The notes beneath the pieces were generated by a model. The model did no database searches, was not told the DNA's origin, and was given only the letters and a program-made list of their open reading frames with translations. Below, piece by piece: positions 29,999-41,826 of a stretch of 64,000 nucleotides of DNA. This DNA is from Henckelia pumila (Eukaryota > Streptophyta > Magnoliopsida > Lamiales > Gesneriaceae), in contig NC_133122.1 in the NCBI RefSeq assembly GCF_033568475.1, positions 180,935,449 to 180,999,448 on the forward strand, read 5' to 3'. The stretch's first letter is position 1. Every line of letters starts with the position of its first letter. Made by a program: the position numbers and the translations under genes.

Positions 29999-32900
29999 AT
30001 GATGATTACGGACGGAGTTGAAGATGAAGACAAATGGCTAACTGCTGGGATCGCCGGCATTCAGCAGAATGCTTTCTACATGCATCGCGCTCTTGTACGT
30101 ATAACAGGGAAACATTTGTCTTCGACATGTATCGGCGTTCGTTTTTGTAGATTTTTTGCGGTTTTGATAAACCCTAATTCTATAATTTCATTTGGGTTTT
30201 TTTGAATTGTAGGATTCCAACAATCTGAAGGATGCTCTCAAGTATTCAGCTCAGATGCTGTCCGAGCTTCGCACTTCTAGGCTTTCCCCTCACAAGTACT
30301 ATGAGCTTTGTATGTGAACGAAGCATAGACTTTCTAAATTCGTTTGGCTTTGCTTTGATTTTTTTTTTTTTTGTGTGTGATCTTAAAGATTTTGTTATTC
30401 AAAATTGTATCATGATTAGATATGAGGGCATTTGATGAGTTGAGGAAATTAGAGATCTTCTTCAAGGAGGAGACAAGTCGTGGCTGCTCAATGGTTGAGC
30501 TGTATGAGCTCGTCCAGCACGCCGGCAACATTTTGCCTAGACTGTAAGGGTTGTTTCCAGTGTTGTACATCTGCTGGGATCTTCGGTGGTGATGTTATTA
30601 TTCTGTTCAGAATTTGCTTCTGGATGCGATGCAATTGCTTATTATTAGTTATTAATTAGAAGCTAAAACATGTTCATTGAGGAAGAGGAACAGATTGCAT
30701 TTATTTTGCAAGTGATGTTCATTACTTTTGTTTCCATTTGTTGGTCTGTGTTTGTTCCTTACCTCTGAAGTTCCAAACAAGAGGCAATATCAATTGGTTT
30801 ACTGTTGAAGATTTTCTCCTATTTTGTGCATGCGCTATGCATTCTATGTTTATAAATGTCAACCAGTTAATTGGTATATGTTTTTGCGACACATTTGCAA
30901 AATTGCTCACCCCATATACGAGTTTCCTGCCTTCTCAGGGCTTGTGAAGTTTGGTGTATGTTTCCTATATTTGAAAGTAGGTAGGATGTTTCTTCTACTT
31001 GAACTATTGATCACCTTGTCATAGTGAATCAGCATTTATGTCTCTCCAAGATCTGCCCTATAATGAAAAATATGTTGAGGTGATGCAATTCTTCTTGTAC
31101 TTATCACCATTTCTGTTTCCTAGGTACTTGCTCTGTACTGTCGGTTCTGTTTACATAAAATCCAAAGAAGCTCCTGCTAAGGATATTCTCAAAGATCTCG
31201 TAGAAATGTGTCGCGGCATCCAGAACCCTGTTCGTGGGCTCTTTCTTAGGAGTTATCTCTCTCAAGTCAGTAAAGACAAATTACCTGATATTGGTTCTGA
31301 ATATGAAGGGTAATAATGTGATGTTATCACTGCGCTTTTGCTTCTTCATGAGCATATGTTCAAGTATTAAAAAGTGTAAGAATCAATAAAGAAATGCATG
31401 ACCTACACCGTGAACATCTAGATTCTATCCATGGATTTTTCGTCAACTGCTGTTGATTGCATTCTACCCCCACCCTGAGGTTTTCTCTGTTAGAATTTTT
31501 CATGTGTGGACATCTGGTCCGCTTTTTGTAGTTATTCTTCTTTTTTAATATAATATCTATTATCGTTTACTGTATAAAAAAAAGAGAAGTTAGAATGTTG
31601 GATGAATGTCAGACTAAGTTACTGAGCAAGATGCAAAAGTACTTACGATTGTGTTTGTAATTAAGATTTGCTTTCATCTAGGTTGATATCTTACTTGTTG
31701 ATATGTGTAATTTTGCTGCAATTTTAGGTGCTAACATTTTCGCCAGTCAGGAAAGCTCAGTACTTTTTTTGTAACTTATTGTCAGTTGGCTTATATGTAC
31801 AAAGTATTATTTATATCCCGTATACTTCTGAAACATGTGTTAGAACCGTGGTTTATTGGTATACATGCATGTATATAGATGCTATCTATCTCCCAGGTTT
31901 TATATTCACACCCATGCATAAGTATATGTGTTTGTATTATTTTCCAATATACATGCCACATGATGTGATCATTCTTATGGATTCCAAAAATGGCTACTGT
32001 CTTCGACAGAGATTCCGATACAGTTATTGATGCTGTCGAATTTGTTCTCCAAAATTTCACGGAAATGAACAAACTTTGGGTCCGAATGCAATATCAGGTA
32101 AAACAAGAAGTAGCAAACTGTAGTCTGAATCATGTAGCATGCTTTACGTACGTTCATGAGCAATTTTTGTGATGCATTTTCTATAATTTTCTAATTTGTC
32201 TTGCCATTGTCCCTTTCGATTTTCAGGGGCCAACTCGGGAAAGGGAGAAGCGGGAAAAAGAAAGGAGTGAGCTTCGTGATCTTGTAAAAACCAGCTGTCA
32301 TTTGTTACGTTTCTTGAATCATTGTTTGGGTTTTACTTGTAGAATCTTGAATCTGTTTCTCTCATTTTGATTAGGTTGGTAAAAACCTTCATGTTCTCGG
32401 GCAGATTGAGGGTGTTGACCTTGAAATGTATAAAGAAACCGTGCTTCCCAGAGTTTTAGAACAAGTAACCTCTGACTTGGATTGAACATTTGTTTCCATT
32501 TCTTTGAAATTGATATAATGGATACACCTCTGTTGTGCGTTTAGGTTGTCAACTGTAAAGATGAGCTTGCCCAATACTACTTGATGGATTGCATAATTCA
32601 AGTCTTTCCCGACGAATACCATTTGCAGACCCTTGAAACATTATTGAATGCTTGCCCTCAGCTTCAGGTTGACGCATTCTTCTGCACTATCGAATGAACT
32701 TTATAATTCTTCAAGTTATGAATCCATGAACTAAGTCTTCTATTTCTGTTTTTTTGTGTAACAAGTCATGCTGAGTTTACGCTCCTTCTTGATTGCTTTT
32801 TCTCAGTCCTCTGTTGATGTAAAAACAGTTCTTGCTCGGCTAATGGAAAGACTTTCAAATTATGCTGCTTCCGGTGCTGAAGTAAGTCATTGAGGGCATT

Positions 32901-35900
32901 GCCATTTAATTCAGTGTAGCGTATGGTTCTCAGAAATTCTTGCTGCAGGTCTTGCCGGAACTTTTTCAAGTAGAAGCTTTTGCCAAGTTGAACAATGCTA
33001 TAGACAAGGTATCTTGCTTGGCCTCCTTTCGAAATTCGATTTTAAGACCGATTAGAATATTTTTTTGAATATTATAAAAATTCTTAATTTGGTTGTGTTT
33101 GTGAGGATACAAGTATTGATCATGACTTAAAAAATTTAACTCACGAGATTTTTTTTGATAAGAAACAATATTATAGTATGGGATACATCTTACAGTTATT
33201 ATTATGGGATACAGTGAGCTTTACCTCTGTCAGAAAACACATTGGCGAGAATAGCCCTTAATTATTACAGTGATTGATGTAGCTAATCATTTTCATTTGG
33301 CTCGATCCATTCTTGTCTTGCTTGCATGTAGTATTTTTATTAATTTAAACATTTAGCAGAAACTTTTCTTCTTGTGCTTGAACTTCTGCCTGGTTCAGCT
33401 TGATGCAACAATATAATGTTAAAAAATAGTATGTTGAGTACTTCTAATCTTGATACATCTCTTAGTTCATTATTGTTTTTTTCGTGGTAAGTTTTCTTTA
33501 TTTCATGTTGCATTTGAACAAGCATTCCACTATTAATTGACTCACTAGGACAAAATTTTTGGCTGATTGTTTCCCTACACAAAAGTTTTTAAGTTGGTTC
33601 TCGAATGCAGGTGATAGCAGCGCAAGATAATATGCCTATTGTTGGAGTAGTAACTTTGTATGCCTCTCTATTGACATTTACTCTACAAGTACATCCTGAT
33701 CGGCTTGATTATGTTGACCAAATTCTTGTAAGTTAATTTTAATCTTGCATTAGCGATCTCTTCTACAATTATTGTTACTGAGTTGTTTCTTTTTCTTTCT
33801 TGCCACTTACCTTTCCCTTTTTGTTTTTCCTATTGATGCGCCCCTTGTGATTGGCCTGATCATTTTGTTATCTAATTTAATTTTATTGAGTGATAATAGA
33901 TAGCATTTGCATAAGCATTGTTTTTTTGTAGTTACATGCAGTGGATTTACAAGGAGTCATGTGCATCATGACATCTCTTATTTTTTATCATGCAATTTAC
34001 CTATTCTCAGACACTTGCAAGGAAAAAAAATACAGCAGGAAACTGATTCTATCATATACATAGAAAAGAAAAAACATAAAAGAGAGAAACAAAGCAAACA
34101 GCTCAATGTGAATGGTGAATTAGGACCTGATATTCTGCTGATGTCCTTCTCCGTGAAAAACAATAATGCTTTTAATTTCTGCCCTACAGAATCCTTCATG
34201 AGTTTTCAGATGTTCAAATGTGAGACTTAGACTTACGCAGGAATTAGACATTTTGATTTGTTTGTATTTTAAGATTATGGACTGGATCCTTGCCATCTTC
34301 CTGCAGGGAGCATGTGTAAAGAAACTTTCAGGAAAAGAAAGGCTTGATGACAACAAAGCGACAAAACAAATCATTTCTCTTCTAAGTGCTCCACTTGAGA
34401 AATATAAAGATATTGATACTGTGTTGAAGCTGTCAAATTATCCTCTTGTCATAGAATTTCTAAATGGTCAAACAAATAAAGAGATGGCCAATGTAATCGT
34501 TCAAAACATAATGAAAAACAGGACCTGCATTTCAACTGCTGAGAAGGTTTGTATTTCCCTGATTAACTTTAAGTTAGCTGATGTGTGACTCACTTTTGAC
34601 TTGGAGATATTGATCTTATAGGTAGATGCATTGTTTGAATTGATAAAGGGGCTCATTAGAGACTTGAATGATCTTCATGATGAGGTGATATGGAGTTCTC
34701 TATCATATCATGTGGCTTTTAATTGGATTTATTTTAGGTTTATTTATTTATTTCTACTCATTTTACCCTTGCCCTCACCATTGGTATCTCGAACCTTGGG
34801 ACTAAGACCTAGGAAACCAATTACCCCACCACTGGTTGCATTATCTATTTTAGGTTGTTGAAACACAGTTTACACTTGGATGTTACCATCCTCTTATGTT
34901 CTGAAATTTTTTGTTTACCTTGATGTTCAGCTCGATGAGGAGGATTTCAAAGAGGAGCAGAGTTTTGTTGCGCGACTTATCCAAATGATGTACAGTGATG
35001 ATCCAGAAGAGATGTTGAAGGTGATTTTAAATTTTATGCTTCAAATTGATGTTTGCTCCGATTTTATCTTTCCAATGGCAGCAAAACTTTGACTCTTTCC
35101 ATCTACAAACCTTGTGAACCACCCAAGTTAAGGCAAGCCAAAACCCGAACAGTCCAGGTGACTCCCTGGTGGTTATAATGAGTGGAAAAAATTACCTCCA
35201 CTACACTTGTACACCCGCAAAGTTCTCTACTGTAATCATTTTTGATAAATTAAAATAATTTATATGATGAGCAGATGAGGAAATAAGAATAAATATACAT
35301 TTTTATTCGACGTGTGGACTATCTAAGCATTTTAATAATATAAACTTGTATGCCAAAGCACATAATAAATTATCATGTGTGGACTATCTAAGAATTTTAA
35401 TGAATACTTATATACCAAAGCATGTAATAAATTACATGCATTATAAACTTTTTATGGTCATTTTTTTATTATTCATTTTTATTGTCTATTGTTTCACACA
35501 AGTCACATTTCATATGCTCCATACTTGTTATTTGGGGATGACCTGGCTACAATGTTGAACAGGTCATGTCCTTTGGATATATGACATTTCTCACCTGATG
35601 ATTTGGTGTTCCTTCTCTTTGTTGTGTGACAAGAACTAGGGATGTAAATGAGCCGAGTCGAACAGTATCAGACTCGAGCTCAGCTCGTTTAATATATATA
35701 AAGGCTCGAGCTCGGTTTGAGCTTTTGTCATGAGTCTTGAGCTCGGCTCGTTTAATACATATAAAGGCTCAAGGTCGGTTAGTTAATAACTCATTTATCA
35801 TATTTGGTTCGAGTTCGGCTTGTTAAGAGTGCTTGTTAAGCAATCTGGAAAACTCATTAAGTGGGCTCGTTAAACGAGCTCGTTTTCGAGCTCGTCTTGG

Positions 35901-38900
35901 AGCTCGTCGAGCATACAACTGAGTTCGAGTTTTGAGTTTTATTCTAGTTCGTTAAAGATAGAATTGAATTCGAGCATACAGTAGAATGTATCTCTATAAA
36001 TTATTTCTAATCTCGGACAAAAAAGAGTAAATTCTTTCATAAATAACCTATACGACAAACCTAACTAACAAGTAAAAAAATATAAACTCAGCACATCACA
36101 AAATGCTACTTCCAAGTACCAAATAAAAATAATGCTGTAATAAAATCCGTTACTAAATATATCATAACATAACTACGGGCGAGCTCGCGAGTCACCTAAA
36201 CGAGCTGAGATCGAGCTCGCGAGCCGAATATCCTTAAGCTCAAGCTCAAGCTCGGCTCGATAAAATTGTCGAGCTTGAAATCAAGCTCGGGCTTGGGTTG
36301 ATAAGCTTAACGCACGAACTCGAACGAGATTTTTATTGAGCTGAACTCCAAATAGCTTATGTACAGTTCGGTTCGTGTACATTCCTAACAAGAACACTTC
36401 ATTTGTAGATTACTTGATATGATGTAATTCGATAAGCTATGCGGTATTTTCAATTCTGTTGGATGCTCTACAGTTTTTTTACCACAACTTGAATGATGTC
36501 CCTCTTCTTCAAATGCAAAGTTGTTTCTTTTAACAACTTTTGTCGTTTCTGAAATGTTATTACCTTCATGAATTATCCTATCTAAAGGGGCCTACTCTAC
36601 TGTATTTGCTTGCTTGCATTTGAGTTGCAGTTCAAGTATTTTATAGTTGGGAAAATGGTTTTATGTGTTTATGTAGTTAGGAAAATTGTTTATCTACTGG
36701 GTCTGCTTCATTTTGGTGATATTCACATGTTTATTGTTGTTTCCCAGATCATCTGTGCTGTGAAGAAGCATATTTTGACAGGAGGAGCAAAGAGACTGCC
36801 ATTTACTATCCCTCCACTGATATTTAGTACCTTAAAGGTATAATTAAAGTTTCATGTTATGTAATCACTTCATACTTTACGCATGATCCTTCTAGCACAA
36901 ATATTATTAGCAATTTGGAGGCTGTTGTGGATTATATGGTCTAGGATTGGTGTGTGCAAAGGTATAGCACACAGATTATGACTGCAGCTGTTTGACTTTC
37001 TTTACTCTCTATGTTATAACCAATTGGAGTGAGTGGGTTGGGGTGTGAAAACTCATAATGTTGATTCTTTTCTTTACATATTAAATACACTGTATTTTTG
37101 AAATTGTGTGTAGAAATTGGTGCATTCAACCTTGTGGAAGGTTACAATCTGGTGTAGAACAATAACCTCACAAAACTAAACTGCTGAACTAAATTTATAT
37201 ACTCCTGCATAAACAGTCATATTAAATTTTATGAAAAGGAGTGTAATTTAACCTATCGAAAGGCTCTACAAGATGAAGACTCTAAACCTAGGAATAATGA
37301 TTATTATCAGATAAAAGATTAGCTATATCATGGATCCCCAAACTTTTTGCTGCTCCTGGTGCTTCATTTAGGTAATATATTGACAACATTAATTTATTGG
37401 AGTTGTTTATGATTGGAGATGTAGCACAGGAATGAGAAGTTGTAAACCATACTTGGTATATTTTACTTTCATAGGTGTTAGAATATTGGTGTGCATCTAC
37501 AATGGTTTTTTGTGCAAACCTGAGGCTGCTTCTTTAGGGTAAGTGATGGTGTCCTATTTGTTTTAGTTATCTGATGTCTGCCTGAGTTACACTTGTTCAC
37601 CTGCAGTTGATAAGGCGATTGGAAAGTCAAGATGATAGTGTATCCAAGGAAGATGACTCAGCTATGCCAAAAAAATTATTTCAGATAGTGACACAGGTAT
37701 GTTAGTTGAATAAGGCTGTAGATTTAACCGCTGTTGGTTTGTTTAGCTATCAACAAATCTCTGTGCACTGTTTTTACTTTTATAGGCTCGAACATACTTT
37801 GTTTCGTGGTTATCGAGTTTTGTAGTTGACGATAACTAGACCTTCTGAGATAATTTACTTCAAAATCTTATAACCCCATGTATTTATTTTTTGTTCTTCT
37901 GCTACACTAGTTTGAAGAGATCTTCTTTGCATGCAAAGTGAAAATGTCCCTTCAGTTCTGCAGTTTCTATCCACTCAAAGCATTTCCTTATTCTTGGCAA
38001 TGACAAACTCTTATTATAATTCTGTTATAGACGATTGAAGCTTTGTGCAGTGTTCCAGTTCCTGAACTGGCTCTAGGGCTGTATCTGCAGTGCGCTGAGG
38101 TAGTTCTTCACCTGGAGTCCTCAGTCCTGGATGGAGTTTGTTTAATTTATCTGACCTGTGTATATTATTTTTTTCCTGATTCTCAGGCTGCAAATGACTG
38201 TGATTTAGAACCTGTTGCGTATGAATTTTTCACCCAAGCTTATATTTTATATGAAGAAGAAATCACGGTGAACTTTCTATGTTCCTGTCTTATTCCTTTT
38301 GTTAGCTAGTAATTTGTTTGTTAGCAAATTGCCAGGTTAAGCATCCACGCTATGCTTATTTTGTTCCATTTGCCGGAATTATTTCCTCCACAGGATTCGA
38401 AAGCTCAAGTAACCACCATACACCTAATTATAGGGACACTTCAAAGAATGCACGTCTTTGGCGTTGAGAACAGGGATGCATTAACACACAAGGCGACAGG
38501 GGTAAATTATTCTGAGCCTATGCTGTCATATTATTAAGCAGATAAACACGGGATAAGGTTTTGTGTTTTTTTTTTTTTACTCTACGGTGTATATACATAT
38601 ATAGACACACACAACATACAGAGAGAGAGAGAGAGGAGAGAAGAAGAAACACTGCATTATTTGATACCATACGAATGAACTTATTTTTTTTCCCTTTTTG
38701 CTATTTCGCTCTAGTATTCTGCCAAGCTGTTGAAGAAGCCTGATCAATGCAGAGCTGTTTATGCATGTTCCCACCTTTTTTGGCTTGATGAAAATGACAG
38801 TATCCGGGATGGAGAGAGGTGGGTTAGCACAATCTTGGCATCTTTAGCAAGGAGACAATTTTCTAAATTTTTATTAGTTATTTTCTTAAAATTAATATGT

Positions 38901-39433
38901 TGCCAGTGCAGAAAAAGAATCTTTTTGTTTCATCACTAATGTTCCATGGCTTGAGACCTGGCCCTACTATTTTCAGTTGGGTCTCCTTTCTTATCATGGC
39001 TTCTCAATTTCGTGCAGGGTCTTGCTTTGCTTGAAACGTGCTCAGAGAATTGCCAATGCTGCACAGCAAATGTCCAATGCAACTCGAGGGAGCAGCGGAT
39101 CAGTTTTACTCTACATAGAAATATTAAACAAGTAACGACTATTACTCATGCTATCCTTCTTTATATGCCGTTGGCCTTTATATTTATCAGAAATATTGAT
39201 AGTTTTGTGTTTCCTTTTTCAGGTATCTCTACTTCTACGAGAAGGGTGTCCCGCAGATTACTGCTGATTTAATTCAGGGCTTGATCGAATTGATCACAAG
39301 TACAACAGGTGGCGAAAACACACCACCTGATCCAGCAGCAGATGCTTTTCTTGCCAGTACGGTAAGGTATATTCAATTTCAGAAGAACAAAGGCGGTGCA
39401 GTGGCAGAGAAATACGAGCATATCAAGGTCTAA
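29999..39433 (+). CDS. VPS35: VPS35, retromer core subunit (22 exons, 790 aa)
   Basis: The coding exons are 29999-30094, 30213-30309, 30420-30543, 31124-31309, 32010-32097, 32227-32283, 32375-32464, 32545-32667, 32807-32881, 32949-33008, 33611-33727, 34307-34546, 34622-34684, 34931-35020, 36748-36837, 37607-37696, 38031-38099, 38187-38267, 38394-38501, 38715-38818, 39018-39131 and 39223-39433. All introns are GT-AG and the lengths sum to 2373 nt. The protein starts [20 protein letters not shown]. It carries the PRLYL motif across exons 3-4, which in this family contacts VPS26. The alpha-solenoid follows ([51 protein letters not shown]) and it ends [11 protein letters not shown]35 scaffolds VPS26 and VPS29 to recycle vacuolar sorting receptors from endosomal membranes. 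It looks intact. A second in-frame ATG directly follows the first. Confidence 0.96.
35637..36387. mobile_element. non-autonomous hAT element in VPS35 intron 14
   Basis: 751 bp flanked by the perfect 8-bp TSD acaagaac (35629-35636 and 36388-36395). The ends are imperfect inverted repeats (tagggatgtaaatgagcc; inverted partner taggaatgtacacgaacc). The interior is rich in GAGCTCG and CTCGAGC motifs and has no coding capacity. An 8-bp TSD with TAGGG-type ends fits hAT. It makes up nearly half of the 1.73-kb intron 14. Confidence 0.9.
38588..38646 (+). repeat. AC/AG microsatellite in VPS35 intron 20 region
   Basis: A short tata/acac run followed by (GA)n and GGAGA repeats, in the intron between coding exons 19 and 20 and away from both splice sites. 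Confidence 0.8.
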
Positions 39434-39995
39434 TCATCACATCTGACTTTTACCGATTGAGAATTGGAAGACTCTTGCCTGTTGATTTCGGTTTGTACCA
39501 TTTCACTCCAAGAGTATGCTGTTTGATTCGGTTTTGGGGCGCCCCTATATGTTCTGATGTAGCTCGATATTGGAAGTGATTCTGCTATCAAATTTGTGGA
39601 TAGGTGTATAACTCTATTCAGAATAATAAAAAAAATCACATGATGTATCTGTATTTGTATGACGGAAAGCATTGTTTCTTAGATGAAAAGTATTGAAGGA
39701 CGGATACTGCGGAACGGCTTAAACTCACTGTTGATATTTGAGGGCTTCTTGTATTTATTTGCTTGATGTTTTAGATATTTTCTCTGCATCATCCCCTTCT
39801 GGAACTATGAAAAGGATATTATCTCCTTTTGCAAGATTTTATTTATTTAATTAAATCGAGATTGTAAAATATATTAGTGGGATGACACTGGTTATGGATT
39901 GTTAACCTCATGCTACTTATACAATACATCGGTTTCGCCCAATTTGAAGACTATAGAGGTTCATTTGGTGGATTATTTTTTTCTCAGTTTACTTA
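39434..39995 (+). other. VPS35 3' UTR and flank
   Basis: Non-coding sequence after the VPS35 stop. An A-rich gaataataaa at about 39621 is a plausible polyadenylation signal. No other gene seen. Confidence 0.5.
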
Positions 39996-40531
39996 CAGGG
40001 GTGTTCAAATTTCGGATAAAACCGAAAAAATCGTAAATCCAAACCGAAAAAATCAAACACCGAACCGAAATTTGAAATTTGGATATAAATGTTAAAATCA
40101 AATTTATTTGGTTTGATTTCAGATTATGTATCTTAAAATTGAACCGATCAAAAGAACATAAATTTTATTAAATTAATAATTTTATTTATATATTTATTTA
40201 TATTATATATTTTATGAGATGATATCTAGTAAATAAAAAATTATTTTTAATAATTTTTAGTTGATTGTTGTTTATTTAAGTTGTTTAAACATTGAATTTA
40301 AAGGTTCTACAAAAAAATCATTTAAAAAATAACATATTATATTTTAAAATATATTTAAAATATTAATTAAATATTTATATCAAAACCAAAATAACCGAAC
40401 CGATTTAATAGAAAATCGAACCGAAGGAAAACGGTTCGGATATCGGATTATATAATTTTAAAACCGAAAAATCGGAAAAAAATGAAATAAAAAACCGCAA
40501 ACCAAACCGAACCGACTGATAAACATCCCTA
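39996..40531. mobile_element. small hAT-like non-autonomous element (AACCGA-rich)
   Basis: Starts caggggtgttcaaattt and ends aaacatcccta, imperfect inverted termini of the same kind as the intronic hAT element. Both arms are full of aaccgaa/ttcggtt motifs around an AT-rich core. A TSD is not clear, so it is older or its ends are misjudged. Confidence 0.6.
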
Positions 40532-40913
40532 TTTGCGTGTACCTTTATTTGAAAATCTTTTACACGAATTGAATGATTCAATTATTGGAGCATCCTTTGT
40601 TCTTATAAATAATGCTCACTATCCGATAATTTGAAAGTGAACGATTGAGTATTATATTATTATTTTTAATTTTTTCTGAATAATTGTTTGAATATAACTT
40701 TATACATATTATTTCATGTCTCATTTGACTATTTTGTACAAACTTACTATTTTGAAAATTTATTTCAGCATGCCATAAAATCGAGGTCTAGAAGATCCCA
40801 GGGTCCTCTACTTACAAGCGACATATATCTCATCAATAGTTTCTTCTGAAACTGTTGATGATATTAGAGTTAAGCGGTTATACAATTCAATTTGGATGTT
40901 ATATATTGAAAAT
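40532..40913. other. intergenic, no gene seen
   Basis: AT-rich spacer with no recognisable structure. Confidence 0.4.
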
Positions 40914-41826
40914 TGTGAGAACCCGAATTTCAGTCAAAGAATAAATTCAGTTGAGGTTTGAATTTCAGTTGAAGATTGAAATTCAGTTGAAGTCCGAATT
41001 TCAGATGAGGACCAGATTCAGTTGCTGAAGTTCAGTTGAGCACAAATTCAGTTGAGCTAAGTTCAGCAGACATAACTCAGTCAAGCTACATTTGCAGCTT
41101 CAGATTTGTAACTGACACATTAACTCGAATTCATGACAAATAATGACATGAAATGAGGAGTCTAACAGTCAGATTTCTCCTTATAAATAACACTAAGATT
41201 TCTGATTAAGGGTTACACAATATTCTAAGCAAATACACACAAAAGTTCGAGTGAAATAATTCAGTTGAGCGTCAAGTCGAGCAAGAATAAGACAATGCAC
41301 AACTGAAATCTATTTTAGCAATCTACTGTAAGTGAGCTTTCAGTTTTAAATCTTATAGTATGTTTTAAATCTGTTCCAGCATGTAGTTCTGTTTTAGAAA
41401 GCATTAAATTCCGAATTCTATAATTTTGATGCACTGATGCTTGTAAACTAGTGGTATGAATATATATTTTGAACATCCTGCTCTCTTTCTGCTCTGTTAT
41501 GATCCATCACCATTTAGAGGATAAACATATAAGAAGCTGATATGATTTAGCCACAAAAATCACGAGTAAATTGGTGCATAAATTGATTATGTAATTCTGT
41601 TGAATATGTATGATTTCAGTTCTGCTTTGATTTTGTATGAATATGTATGATTTTTGATAAAATGATTTGAAAGCTGAAATATTTTCCCCATTTACTGATT
41701 GGCAACTGACAACCATATTACTCACTCACCCACCCAAAACAATCTCAGATAAGAACGAAGAAGAGCTAGAGGAAGATGAGCAAAATCAGTTCTGGGGCTG
41801 GTGAAGATTGAAGTGATGACTGATAT

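Noticed and set aside
33907..34230. 107-aa ORF inside VPS35 intron 11 as a nested gene
   Set aside because: It is Lys- and Phe-rich with no domain and lies between well-defined splice sites. It has the composition of translated intron DNA.
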